38,073 nt of DNA from positions 1 to 38,073 of the IMG/VR virus record IMGVR_UViG_3300010885_027908. The stretch is one strand, 5' to 3'. The position numbers were made by a program, and so were the translations under genes. The notes under the pieces are model-generated. The model saw nothing but the letters and a program-made list of their open reading frames with translations, was not told the DNA's origin and searched no databases. This document shows positions 29,313 to 37,694 of the stretch, one piece after another (position 1 is the first letter of the stretch; the number at the start of each line of letters is the position of its first letter). The DNA is from a virus.

Positions 29313-30504
29313 TCAATAACTCGGCTTTCTTTCCTGTGAACTTTTCCCAGCGAGCTACTATGGTGTCGCAAAACTTAGGATCAAGCTCCATTCCAAAGCA
29401 TTTTCTGTTTAACTTTTCAGATGCAATAAATGCAGACCCAGACCCAGAGAATGGGTCATAAATTGAATCATTAATCTTACTATTATTTTCTATGGGTATT
29501 TCATAGATTCTAATTGGTTTTTGAGTTGGATGATTTGTTTTATCACCTTCAAACATTACATTTTTACAATCCCAAATCGTCATTTGAGTTCTGTCACCAT
29601 TCCAATGGGAATCTCCATTTTCTTTTACGGCATACCAACAAGGTTCATGCTTCCAATGATAATCACTACGGCTTAATGCGTGGACGTTTTTATTCCATAT
29701 GATTTGTTGTTTTATTTTAAAACCACATCGTTTTAAACCATCCATTACTACATCGGTAAAAGCGCTTGCGTGCCATACGTATGCTACCGTTCCAGGAAAT
29801 AACACATACGCGTCATACCAGTCTGCTTGACCGTCATTAGATAACGAACTTACGCTTTCTCTTTCTGTTTTCTTTACGCCTTTAGCTTCTGCGCGCCATC
29901 CTGCTTCATACTTAACTCCGTAAGGAGGATCGGTAATCATTAAATGCGGCAATGACCCACCCATTAACTTCTCAACTGCGTCAATACTGGTAGAATCTCC
30001 GCACAATAATCTATGGCTACCTAACTGATACAAATCCCCCAGCTTGGTTTTCGGCTCTACATGCTCAAGCACTTCATCCTCATCACATAGACCTTCCTTG
30101 TCAGCAACATCAATAGTGAAGTTCTTAATCCCGAGCCAATCAATATCGAAGTCAGGGCCAAGCTCAGGAAGATCCGTATTGATACCAGACAAGTCTAGTT
30201 CAGCCCATAGAGCAATAGCGTTATCTGCTTGAAGAAAAGCGTACTCGGCTTCCTCACTGTCAAAGTCTTGATACACGACTGGAAACTCTTTAATCCCGCC
30301 CTTAATAGCTGCTTGCTTCCTACCATGCCCTGCCACGATGTATTGAGAATGATTAGATACTATTATGGGATGGCGTATACCATGATATTCATAAAGCTTA
30401 ATCAAGCGCTCGATTTGTTCTTTCGAGTGTTTGTTTCTGTTCTTAGGATGATCAACAAGCTTCTTGGGCTCAATGAGTTGATCGTACTTACAGTGAATGT
30501 TCAT
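29305..30504 (-). CDS. ParB-domain / DNA methyltransferase fusion
   Basis: A 399-residue two-domain protein (start ATG 30504; a GTG at 30519 would add five residues). Residues 1-110 are a ParB/Srx-like nuclease domain: ARNxH-like DHPKNRNKHSKEQI, and IVAGHGRKQAAI. Residues 150-395 are a class-beta DNA methyltransferase with TDPPYG (192-195 DPPY) before DPFSGSGS (352-357), the N6-adenine or N4-cytosine arrangement. It probably modifies phage DNA against restriction or at the packaging site. It starts the packaging module just upstream of terS. Such fusions are known in phages and mobile elements. Confidence 0.85.
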   Translation of the reverse strand: MNIHCKYDQLIEPKKLVDHPKNRNKHSKEQIERLIKLYEYHGIRHPIIVSNHSQYIVAGHGRKQAAIKGGIKEFPVVYQDFDSEEAEYAFLQADNAIALWAELDLSGINTDLPELGPDFDIDWLGIKNFTIDVADKEGLCDEDEVLEHVEPKTKLGDLYQLGSHRLLCGDSTSIDAVEKLMGGSLPHLMITDPPYGVKYEAGWRAEAKGVKKTERESVSSLSNDGQADWYDAYVLFPGTVAYVWHASAFTDVVMDGLKRCGFKIKQQIIWNKNVHALSRSDYHWKHEPCWYAVKENGDSHWNGDRTQMTIWDCKNVMFEGDKTNHPTQKPIRIYEIPIENNSKINDSIYDPFSGSGSAFIASEKLNRKCFGMELDPKFCDTIVARWEKFTGKKAELLNG

Positions 30505-30548
30505 ACTTAAAAGATGCACCCGACAAAGAATAGACGCAAGCTTAAAAG

Positions 30549-30728
30549 TTAATGCAAAGAGTCTCCGTCTTCGATCTCGCCAAAAACTTCTTTATTGTAT
30601 TCTTTTAACTGCAAAATAAAGTTTTTCTCTTCAAACTCAAGAGCCTCAACCTTTTCTTTGTCCATATACTCGATGATGCCTTCGAGAAGATCGCGGGTTA
30701 AAATGATGCTGCTTTTAATCTTGCTCAT
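30549..30728 (-). CDS. Small acidic helical protein
   Basis: A 59-residue protein starting at ATG 30728 (MSKIKSSIILTRDLLEGIIEYMDKEK), in a TAATG overlap with the previous stop; an upstream in-frame start lies inside that gene. It is all-helical with the acidic end FGEIEDGDSLH. Unknown function; it is the last gene of the fibre block before the methyltransferase. Confidence 0.6.
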   Translation of the reverse strand: MSKIKSSIILTRDLLEGIIEYMDKEKVEALEFEEKNFILQLKEYNKEVFGEIEDGDSLH

Positions 30729-31063
30729 TAAAACCCGTAGTATATATCGTAGTTTTTTAAACAAGCTGCAACAAACTTATAAATCCATTGCCAGAACACT
30801 ACTTTTTGTTCTGAAGACAATGAACTGTAGGCAGTTCCTTCGTAATACATTTCCCCAGCACCAGCATTAAACTCAATAGTTTTGTTATTAGTTGGAACTT
30901 GCCAAGAAAAATTCACCATTGGCCGCGAGGCTGTCACTGGGTCATAATCGTAAGTACTTAAATTATTATAAATGGTCAGTGCTCGGTTGTCCTTCGTCTG
31001 AAGTTCGACGCTGTGGTTGTCAAGCTGGGTCGTGGTCTTAATTCGTGGGACTGTTAAAGGCAT
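30728..31063 (-). CDS. Hypothetical fibre-module protein
   Basis: A 111-residue protein (MPLTVPRIKTTTQLDNHSVELQTKDNRALTIYNNL...) with a beta-rich first half and an aromatic helical end (VVFWQWIYKFVAACLKNYDIYYGF). Located downstream of the large fibre genes. It could be a fibre assembly factor or minor virion protein. No family recognised. Confidence 0.55.
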   Translation of the reverse strand: MPLTVPRIKTTTQLDNHSVELQTKDNRALTIYNNLSTYDYDPVTASRPMVNFSWQVPTNNKTIEFNAGAGEMYYEGTAYSSLSSEQKVVFWQWIYKFVAACLKNYDIYYGF

Positions 31064-31074
31064 AATTTAATTCC

Positions 31075-31353
31075 TTATAGCGGGTAAAGTCGGTTATTCA
31101 TCGCAAGTTTAAAGAGGCCGTTTAATTGTGGAAACAAACGAAGGCGCTCTCGTTCTGATAGGGATTGAACTACAGAGTCATCCCATATTCTCCGGATTTG
31201 ACCGCCTCCATCGTATTTAATTTCAAGGAACGCAGTCGCATCGCATCCTTGTTCCGCCATTGTTGTTTGAGCAAGATCAAAGGCGTTGACGATGTATACT
31301 TCGTGAATGTTATCTAATGATGGTTTGTACTTTTCGCTATATACGTTAAACAT
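31075..31353 (-). CDS. Hypothetical protein
   Basis: A 92-residue protein (MFNVYSEKYKPSLDNIHEVYIVNAFDLAQTTMAEQGCDATAFLEIKYDGGGQIRRIWDD...). A predicted alpha/beta fold with no catalytic signature. It sits between two other small genes of the late operon with short spacing. Function unknown. Confidence 0.55.
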   Translation of the reverse strand: MFNVYSEKYKPSLDNIHEVYIVNAFDLAQTTMAEQGCDATAFLEIKYDGGGQIRRIWDDSVVQSLSERERLRLFPQLNGLFKLAMNNRLYPL

Positions 31354-31362
31354 TATGACCCC

Positions 31363-31530
31363 CTAAAGATCGAAAATTAATGAAAAGCACTCGGTTTTTT
31401 GCTCGGCTCTATACTCTGAACCATCAGCACGAAGCTCGTTGAGTCTATCTTTAAGAGATAAAATATCCCCTTCAAACTCTTCGATTAATGTATAATTTTC
31501 TTCGTCTTGTTTTTTCCAAATTGTAATCAT
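31363..31530 (-). CDS. 55-residue hypothetical protein
   Basis: MITIWKKQDEENYTLIEEFEGDILSLKDRLNELR... followed by an ADGSEYRAEQKTECFSLIFDL end. AGGGGA lies about 8 bases before the ATG at 30 + 31500, i.e. 31530. It is located 3 bases downstream of the 1200-residue fibre stop. Helical with a likely short coiled coil. It lies between closely spaced genes on the same strand and fills an otherwise empty gap. Confidence 0.65.
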   Translation of the reverse strand: MITIWKKQDEENYTLIEEFEGDILSLKDRLNELRADGSEYRAEQKTECFSLIFDL

Positions 31531-31533
31531 AAT

Positions 31534-34500
31534 TTATCCCCTTGCTTTAATGGCAACCCAGTTAATTGCCGCGCCAGTTCCAGCGCTTGAAACATAAGCC
31601 CTTATGTATTTTGGTAAATAACCCACGGTTCCAGCAGCGCAAGCCGTTGTAGACGGTGAGCCGGTTATGGTTACGACTGACGATTGAAAGTTGCACCAAT
31701 TCACATTATCTTCAGACGCTTGAAGTCCAAAAATTGGGGGCACTGTTCCACCCGATGCCATTGAAACCGTTAATTGTATTTCATCAAATCCATCCACTAA
31801 CATTGCCGGACTTGTTGAACCCGCAGAGTTTGGATTGATTGTTCTATCAAAAACACGTCTACAATCTGCGTAAGTTGTTTGCTTAGAAGTTCTATTCATT
31901 GTCATTGTAAAAGACGGAGTCGTCCCCGCTACTGTTCTTACAATTCTATAATGAGAGCCAGCGATGATCATCTGTGGTGAATAGTAGGCGCCTGTCGCTG
32001 TAATTCTTTCAAAGTGGTAAGCATCAAAATAATTTACGGCATCATAGCTGTATTGAATGACGGCATCAAGAGTGGGACTGGTTCCACTTACGGCAGTAAC
32101 AAATATACCAAACGAAACCGCTTGCACGTTTAACATCGGAACCGCGGTACCCGTTGTGGTTGTAGTAATTGCCGCGTTTGTAATATCTGTGGTTGATATG
32201 TTTGCCAACGCCGCACTCGTTACCGCACTCACGGTTCCAACCGTAGTAACTGCCGTCACAGTAGAAACGGTGGTTACAGTACCGGAGGTTATGTTAGTGT
32301 TTAAAATACTACCCGTTGCTTGACCAACGCTAGTAACTGCCGGAGTCCAAGCTGCTTGTGAAAGTCGAGTAAATGCTTGAATTGAACCGCCCGTGATTGC
32401 GCCCACAATTCTAACTCGGATATATCTTGATTGGACTGAAAAAGAATACCCAATGCTTGAAGCCGTGGCTGTTACCGCTCCATTTACTGCAATACCAGTG
32501 TTCAAAGCTATATTATAACATAGTAGTGGAACAAAGTTAGAATTGTCATTTGAGGTTTCTAGAATATATGATCCGGCTGTTCCGGTGCTATTAATTTGAA
32601 TAACTCCACTTTTATAATTTGCCGCATCGGTGGCGCTTACACTTGCGGTCGCTGGAATAATGTTATTAATAATTGCAGTTTGAGCTGCTTGACCTGTAAT
32701 ATACAAATCACTTGCAGATGTTGTTAGAATTGACATGTCCGAAGCAAAAACTACAGGCGTAGAGTTAGCCATCGTTGTTTGACCTAACGCTGGCGTCTTT
32801 GTGTTTATTGCAGCTAAAGTGGTTTCGGTTGCGGCACCGGTGGGTAATGAAACGGTTCCTGAAATATTGTTAATATTCCAAGTTCCTGATTGAGTAGAGG
32901 CGACCGTAGACAATGGGGTCAACGTTGTAATTTGTGCAGCGGTTAATACTACCGGAGTGGATGCAGCCGCCAAAGCTTGACCGAGTGCAGGGGTTTTTGT
33001 ATCGATTGACGATAAAGAGGTGTTACCACTGATTTGTAGCGCAGAAGTGCTGCCGCCCGTGGGTAAAACAGAACTTGAAACAGTTGCGTCCGTCACTAAA
33101 GATCCGCTAGGGTTTACCTTTACGTTTACATATCCGCCGCCCCCGCCTGTAGTCACTCCCGTGATAACCGAGCGTCCCAAAGTTGCGAGAGTGTTATCAG
33201 TCAAAGTCGCAGTTATCGGAGCATAAGGGCTAGTTGTACCACCCGCCCAGCATGCCGTTGACATCACTAAGCTTGTCGCATCGGCTGAAGCCTTAGCCAC
33301 ATCCAAAGTAATCGGTACGTTTGGAACGGTTAAGGATGGATTAAGAGAGCTATTGGGCTGCTTGATACTATGAAAATTTACCCAAACTCCATCGGGACTA
33401 AACACATCAAATAAAATATTTGCAGACCCAAGCCATGCAAATCTAATTCTAAAAAGATTGCTTAACGTAAGATTAATCGCTTCAGGCGTTCCGTTTCTAG
33501 TAAATTTTGAAGACGAAGAACCATCAAGAGGATCGCCATTCCATGAAGATCTAACCGTGAACGTGTCTACGGTTGCGGTTCTTTTTGCAACCCCAAAGTT
33601 AGTGCCGCTATATCCAATGAAAAACCCGTTGTTTACGTCATAAATACCAATTCTTTGATATGAATTCCCACTTGTTGGAGTGGTGAATGAAGCTGAAAAA
33701 TATGTGTATATTTCGTTTGCTGGTCTATATTGAATGCTTGCGACTGTTACGGCTTTAGCTGAAGACGTGGTTGCGGTTCCAGTTGTAAAAAGTGAATGAC
33801 CATTTGCTTGAGTAAATGTTCCCCCGCCCGCGGTTGTGGTTGTTAATACGGACGAACTTGGTGCGGTATTAAAATCAATTTCGATCTGATTATACTTTGA
33901 GGTAACGATCGGAGTATTAAGAACGTCCACCGAAGGGTTAGAGGCTGCATTGTATTGAGAAGCGCCAGTGTTAAATAAAAGTGGCGGTATGGTTTGCGAA
34001 TATCTTGCGATACATTGAATATTTGAACCTATAGCAGAAACGCAACGAACCCTTAACCATCTTGCGGAAAGTGGCACGGAATACATGACTGCACCATTGA
34101 TGGGTGTAATTGCTCCAAGTATTGGAAGCGCGTTTGGATTTAGTGAATTGTATACGGCAATATTGAAAAAATTAACATTATCGTTTGAGCCTTCGAAAAT
34201 ATAAGAGCCAGTAACCCCTGCGCTGTTTATTTGTATTAAAGCAAATTTATGTCCGTCTACTACTAACGACGAGGTTCCGCCTTGTAAGATATTACTTCCA
34301 ACACCAAACGCCGCCGAAGGGCCGGTGGTAGTATAATCGGGCGCCATTGTTCTTTGAGTGGCTGAAGTTACGTTTCCAGCTCCATAATCAAGCCCAACAC
34401 CACTTGATGTGAATTGGTTTGCTGCAACTCTAATCGTGTTGTTTGTGCTTGCACCTTGATTGTAATCAATCACGCTCCCAGATGAACTGGCAAGTCCCGT

Positions 34501-35136
34501 TGGTAATGGGTTTGAAGTTGAGACTGGGTTCCCCGCAACGTAAGTCATGTCTACGGGTTGAATGATTGACGTTCCGGAAATAGTTACTGGAAGCGTTGAA
34601 GTTGTTGGAAAAGAATTGATATCTACCAGCAAGTTATTAGTCATCGCATCCATAGTTGGAGCGACTAAGTTACCGCCATTAATAAATCCCACCGAGAGCG
34701 CGTCATTGAATCCCGAAGTTGTAGAACTTGGGAGAGGCCAACCAAGTTGACCACCAAAGGAACTATTTAATAAGTTTATATCTAAACCTTCTCGGCCAGT
34801 GATTGAGTCGGTCGTCGAAAGAATTGGCTGAGTACCTGTTCCGTCATAAGTGGCGTTTGGAGCTGATGCCAGATCATAAATAATCTGAAGATCTCCTCCC
34901 GGAAAGCCAGTGGTATTAAATGCTAGTGTCAAAGTAGGTGCAGAATAAGTCCCGTCTAATCCAGAGGTGTGCCCTGCCGTTGAGTAAATAATTTGGCCTT
35001 GAGTTACATCAATAATCGCAAGAAGCCTTGTAAAATCAAAAACCGCCCCAGTTGAAGCGGTAAAATTCGTAAAGTCTACTTGTTGAGATGCTGGGCTGTA
35101 AGTGTAAGAAGATGAAGAAAGAATTGTTTTTGCCAT
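31534..35136 (-). CDS. Giant tail fibre / adhesin
   Basis: A 1200-residue protein of Ser, Thr, Gly, Asn, Ala and Val with short beta strands. Two related sandwich domains (first near residues 270-390, second near 820-950) share HKFALIQINSAGVTGSYIFEGSNDN / YKSGVIQINSTGTAGSYILETSNDN and an RWLRVRC / RYIRVRI strand. A third, weaker copy closes the protein. Between them are fibre linker repeats (INTKTPALGQ with STPVV). It lacks an intramolecular chaperone that I can recognise. It likely recognises the host surface, with domain duplication giving length or avidity. Confidence 0.75.
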   Translation of the reverse strand: MAKTILSSSSYTYSPASQQVDFTNFTASTGAVFDFTRLLAIIDVTQGQIIYSTAGHTSGLDGTYSAPTLTLAFNTTGFPGGDLQIIYDLASAPNATYDGTGTQPILSTTDSITGREGLDINLLNSSFGGQLGWPLPSSTTSGFNDALSVGFINGGNLVAPTMDAMTNNLLVDINSFPTTSTLPVTISGTSIIQPVDMTYVAGNPVSTSNPLPTGLASSSGSVIDYNQGASTNNTIRVAANQFTSSGVGLDYGAGNVTSATQRTMAPDYTTTGPSAAFGVGSNILQGGTSSLVVDGHKFALIQINSAGVTGSYIFEGSNDNVNFFNIAVYNSLNPNALPILGAITPINGAVMYSVPLSARWLRVRCVSAIGSNIQCIARYSQTIPPLLFNTGASQYNAASNPSVDVLNTPIVTSKYNQIEIDFNTAPSSSVLTTTTAGGGTFTQANGHSLFTTGTATTSSAKAVTVASIQYRPANEIYTYFSASFTTPTSGNSYQRIGIYDVNNGFFIGYSGTNFGVAKRTATVDTFTVRSSWNGDPLDGSSSSKFTRNGTPEAINLTLSNLFRIRFAWLGSANILFDVFSPDGVWVNFHSIKQPNSSLNPSLTVPNVPITLDVAKASADATSLVMSTACWAGGTTSPYAPITATLTDNTLATLGRSVITGVTTGGGGGYVNVKVNPSGSLVTDATVSSSVLPTGGSTSALQISGNTSLSSIDTKTPALGQALAAASTPVVLTAAQITTLTPLSTVASTQSGTWNINNISGTVSLPTGAATETTLAAINTKTPALGQTTMANSTPVVFASDMSILTTSASDLYITGQAAQTAIINNIIPATASVSATDAANYKSGVIQINSTGTAGSYILETSNDNSNFVPLLCYNIALNTGIAVNGAVTATASSIGYSFSVQSRYIRVRIVGAITGGSIQAFTRLSQAAWTPAVTSVGQATGSILNTNITSGTVTTVSTVTAVTTVGTVSAVTSAALANISTTDITNAAITTTTTGTAVPMLNVQAVSFGIFVTAVSGTSPTLDAVIQYSYDAVNYFDAYHFERITATGAYYSPQMIIAGSHYRIVRTVAGTTPSFTMTMNRTSKQTTYADCRRVFDRTINPNSAGSTSPAMLVDGFDEIQLTVSMASGGTVPPIFGLQASEDNVNWCNFQSSVVTITGSPSTTACAAGTVGYLPKYIRAYVSSAGTGAAINWVAIKARG

Positions 35137-35145
35137 AAAATAAAC

Positions 35146-35931
35146 CTATCCAAAAATAATTGCGTTAACAATCGTAATGATTGTGTTGTCAGTTGCAGCG
35201 GTAACCCTTCCACTTGAATCAATAGTTGCTTTTAAAACTGGGTAAGTTCCCGCCACGACTCCGGTTGAAGAAAGCGTTGCGGAATTACTACTTGCGGGAA
35301 TAGAGACATCGCCCGTTATTGCTGGCCTACTTATTACAACGGCACCCGTGGTTGGAGACACTGTCAAAGTTGAATCGCTATTAGATACCGAAGTCACTCC
35401 CGCGGGAATTGCTGCAATTGCATTTGATACCGCCAAAGTGGTTGGATACTTGGTGTTATCAGGCGATGCAAGCGTTGTGGCTTTGTTTGCCACATTTTCG
35501 GGTGTAAACCCCAAAGCGTTTTGTTTTCCGTTAAAAATTGCCCAATCAGTGCTTGATATTTTACCCGTCACCGTACCGCTTGCCGTTGGTAAGTTTAAAG
35601 TAATAACTCCGGTAGTTGTATTAATTCCAAAATCAGAACCAGAGCTTCCCGCTACAATTGTCACGGCTCCAGTTTGAGAATTTAATGAAGTAACCCCGCC
35701 AGTGGTCAATGAAGTCCAAGAAACATCATAGTCAGTGCTTGAGTTTTTTTCTAACACTTGACCAGTTGAACCGCCCGATGGAATGCCAAAGCCTAAAATG
35801 TATTCGATGCCCGCGTCATCTTTATAGCAAAGTCTAGACACGCCAGAAATTGTTTTCGGATAAAGTCTGGTAAATGAACTTGCGGGGGTCGTTGGTACGC
35901 TTGACCCCACTTGTTGGTCTAAATAACTCAT
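35146..35931 (-). CDS. Tail fibre-type protein
   Basis: A 261-residue protein with typical phage fibre repeats: GGVTSLNSQTGAVTIV, GINTTTGVITLNLPTASGTVTGKISSTDWAIFNGKQNALGFTPENVANKATTL...YPTTLAVSNAIAAI. The phrase NGKQNALGFTPENVANK is a recurring fibre motif. It starts 4 bases into the previous gene's end and is followed 10 bases later by the 1200-residue adhesin. Probably a shaft or linker fibre. Confidence 0.7.
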   Translation of the reverse strand: MSYLDQQVGSSVPTTPASSFTRLYPKTISGVSRLCYKDDAGIEYILGFGIPSGGSTGQVLEKNSSTDYDVSWTSLTTGGVTSLNSQTGAVTIVAGSSGSDFGINTTTGVITLNLPTASGTVTGKISSTDWAIFNGKQNALGFTPENVANKATTLASPDNTKYPTTLAVSNAIAAIPAGVTSVSNSDSTLTVSPTTGAVVISRPAITGDVSIPASSNSATLSSTGVVAGTYPVLKATIDSSGRVTAATDNTIITIVNAIIFG

Positions 35932-36143
35932 AAGCCTAAGTCCAAGTCTCCCGAAAGGGTTGATTGCTGCGCTATTGCTCCGTTAACGATGACCATGCAC
36001 GCGTCACCGTGAAGGGTTAAAATTGCTGGGTTAATAATTTTTAATCTATATACGAACCGAGTACAAAGGTCAGTCCCAGTCGGAGCGGCGCTTATTCTTT
36101 CAAATCTAATTGCGCCCTCGGTGGGGTCAAACACCCATGCCAT
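35928..36143 (-). CDS. Small structural-type protein
   Basis: A 71-residue protein: MAWVFDPTEGAIRFERISAAPTGTDLCTRFVYRLKI and a short beta end. It overlaps both neighbours by 1-4 bases. A member of the fibre module; no family recognised. Confidence 0.6.
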   Translation of the reverse strand: MAWVFDPTEGAIRFERISAAPTGTDLCTRFVYRLKIINPAILTLHGDACMVIVNGAIAQQSTLSGDLDLGL

Positions 36144-36412
36144 TAAACGATGCTCCCACTTACAAAAAAGTTTTTAGTGCTATCAGTATAAACAAACGTG
36201 GCAACTTGTTGGGTAACGCTTGCAAGTGTAAACGTCCACACTTCGGTTACGGTGTCAGGATAAGTGACACTAAAAGAATCAAATGGCTTATTGATAAACT
36301 TTAAGCGATCCAGAACATGAAGGGCGCGTCTACCGGTGCCATCGTCAGAGTTTCCAAGTGGAATACCCCTATCCATGTTTAAAGCTGAAACGCTTGGTGT
36401 CTCGTTAGCCAT
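36143..36412 (-). CDS. Small structural-type protein
   Basis: An 89-residue protein (MANETPSVSALNMDRGIPLGNSDDGTGRRALHVLDRLKFI...). The N-terminal RGIPLGNSDDGTGRRALHV resembles a short conserved motif that I have seen in phage tail-fibre neighbouring proteins. The remainder is a beta domain. AAGGAAGG precedes the ATG. It overlaps the zinc-ribbon gene by 8 bases. Role inferred from place. Confidence 0.6.
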   Translation of the reverse strand: MANETPSVSALNMDRGIPLGNSDDGTGRRALHVLDRLKFINKPFDSFSVTYPDTVTEVWTFTLASVTQQVATFVYTDSTKNFFVSGSIV

Positions 36413-36629
36413 TTCTTCTTAGCCTTCCTTTTTCATTCTGACCGCAATTCCCACAAAGTGCCTTCATAAGATTAGCTCTTCTAAGATTAGCTGTAAACTT
36501 ACAGCCGCATTTAATACAAGTTTTAACGCGACACTTTTCGCAGTAACCAGAGCCGTGGCCGGTCCATTCTAAACACTTGGGCGCGTTTAGACATGGTGCA
36601 CGATTATTGTTGAATTTCTTTAAGTCCAT
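36405..36629 (-). CDS. Zinc-ribbon protein
   Basis: A 74-residue basic protein with cysteine pairs CEKC (C30, C33), CIKC (C38, C41) and CGNC (C59, C62) plus CLNAPKC near the start, enough for two zinc sites. Its first 26 bases overlap the VRR-NUC gene. It probably binds nucleic acid. The combination with a nuclease right upstream suggests a shared role in DNA junction processing. Confidence 0.65.
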   Translation of the reverse strand: MDLKKFNNNRAPCLNAPKCLEWTGHGSGYCEKCRVKTCIKCGCKFTANLRRANLMKALCGNCGQNEKGRLRRNG

Positions 36630-36945
36630 CGAGTTCTCTTTTTACATCGTCTATTGAGCGAGCCATGAAAGCAATACCGCCGTTTAATTTGATTTTTTCA
36701 ATGAATAGTTTTTGCTCTGGGGTGAGTCTACCGGTAGCGCTTTTAAGTTCGATCGCTAATAATCGCCCATTGGGTAAGATGCCCAAAATATCTGAAACCC
36801 CTTTAATTCTATAGGGTGAATGGTTTTTCCTGTATCGCTTAGTTTTTGGGTCAAATATTCCAACCGAATCGTTCACCCAAAAAAACACGCCAAGTCTAGT
36901 AAGATAAGAACACACTAAGTTTCTGACTGCGCCTTCGGGAGTCAT
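36604..36945 (-). CDS. VRR-NUC domain nuclease
   Basis: A 113-residue protein with the virus-type replication-repair nuclease fold: MTPEGAVRNLVCSYLTRLGVFFW, GVSDILGIL (D52), IELKSATGRLTPEQ (E66, K68, Q78) and a final helix. The D-x13-ExK spacing and the TPEQ helix are typical. Such enzymes cut DNA junctions, here probably resolving replication or recombination intermediates before packaging. It overlaps the preceding small gene by 4 bases (ATGA). Confidence 0.85.
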   Translation of the reverse strand: MTPEGAVRNLVCSYLTRLGVFFWVNDSVGIFDPKTKRYRKNHSPYRIKGVSDILGILPNGRLLAIELKSATGRLTPEQKLFIEKIKLNGGIAFMARSIDDVKRELDGLKEIQQ

Positions 36946-37103
36946 TCTTTAATCGTGTAATTTGTTTCTTTAATCACAACCGAGTCGCGACCTTTGACCG
37001 CTCGAATGCTTTCAAGAATTTCTTCGAGAACTGCCTCGGCTTGCATCTTCATAATTATTTCTTCGATCTCTTCAGCAAAAAATTGATCATTAGTTTTTTC
37101 CAT
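36942..37103 (-). CDS. 53-residue hypothetical protein
   Basis: MEKTNDQFFAEEIEEIIMKM..., ending TNYTIKE. The stop overlaps the next ATG (ATGA), giving translational coupling to the VRR-NUC gene. It is an acidic, nearly all-helical protein with heptad-like spacing (residues 8-35), so a coiled-coil dimer is likely. Function unknown. Confidence 0.6.
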   Translation of the reverse strand: MEKTNDQFFAEEIEEIIMKMQAEAVLEEILESIRAVKGRDSVVIKETNYTIKE

Positions 37104-37112
37104 ACGCAAAGA

Positions 37113-37382
37113 CTACCAAGGGAGATCGCTGTCGTCAAACTCGGAAGCATAAACTGGCTTTGTCGCTTCAGGGTCAGAAGCTTTTATTTTATTGTCTGGA
37201 ATAATTACAACCGTTTGTTCAAAGTCAGCGGTATATTCTAACGAATGTTTTCTTGTATTCCATTCAGGAATTGATTTTGATAAGTAATTTCCTTTGTAGC
37301 AAGAGCAGCGAAAGCCATAAATGCTGCCTTGTTTTTTATTTGATGCCACTATCCAGCCCGACCCCTTACAAAAATTGCACAT
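37113..37382 (-). CDS. Zinc-finger-type small protein
   Basis: An 89-residue protein starting MCNFCKGSGWIVASN, a CxxCxGxG motif like that of DnaJ zinc repeats, with a second pair FRCSCYKG (C26, C28). The C-terminal half is acidic and unstructured-looking, ending FDDSDLPW. This tail resembles the acidic terminal tip of SSB-type proteins (DDSDLPW versus the typical DDDIPF), so partner recruitment is possible. No known family beyond that. Confidence 0.6.
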   Translation of the reverse strand: MCNFCKGSGWIVASNKKQGSIYGFRCSCYKGNYLSKSIPEWNTRKHSLEYTADFEQTVVIIPDNKIKASDPEATKPVYASEFDDSDLPW

Positions 37383-37386
37383 ACGT

Positions 37387-37608
37387 TTACCCCCGTTGCA
37401 TTTTTAAAGTATCATTTTTCAAATTGCTTTTAATATAAGTACGAATCGTCATTCCGTTTTCGTAATTTAAACCCTTGCCATTAACAAAGTTTTTAACTAT
37501 TTGACGATGAATACCCGTTAACATTTCAATTTTGTAAGCTGACACATTGTTGACGTGCATGTGATCTTTTAATCTTTTTCTTAATGAATTTGTATACATG
37601 TCTAACAT
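37387..37608 (-). CDS. Small HTH protein, first gene of the long late operon
   Basis: A 73-residue basic protein. VSAYKIEMLTGIHRQIVKNFVNGKGLNYENGMTIRTYI matches a phage-type helix-turn-helix (Cro/XRE-like), with recognition helix around HRQIVKNFVNGK. It lies just downstream of a terminator, so it is placed to start the minus-strand operon and may control it. AAAGGAT precedes the ATG. Repressor versus activator is unknown. Confidence 0.65.
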   Translation of the reverse strand: MLDMYTNSLRKRLKDHMHVNNVSAYKIEMLTGIHRQIVKNFVNGKGLNYENGMTIRTYIKSNLKNDTLKMQRG

Positions 37609-37623
37609 TTAAAATCCTTTAAT

Positions 37624-37660
37624 AAAAAAGGGTCAAGCAAACTCTCGATATGCCTAACCC
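37624..37660 (-). terminator. Rho-independent terminator after the recombination operon
   Basis: On the minus strand GGGTTAGGCA pairs with TGCTTGACCC (8 of 10 positions) followed by six T residues. It separates the annealing-protein gene (37695) from the late operon (37608). Confidence 0.65.
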
Positions 37661-37694
37661 CTTTAGGGACTATTCGGAAGAACCACCTAACAAA

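Noticed and set aside
31534-36412. Diversity-generating retroelement acting on fibre genes
   Set aside because: No reverse transcriptase gene and no template/variable repeat pair were seen in the window.
37387-37608. Lysogeny repressor
   Set aside because: The protein is HTH-like but very short, is the first gene of the late operon, and there is no integrase, so a temperate lifestyle is not supported.
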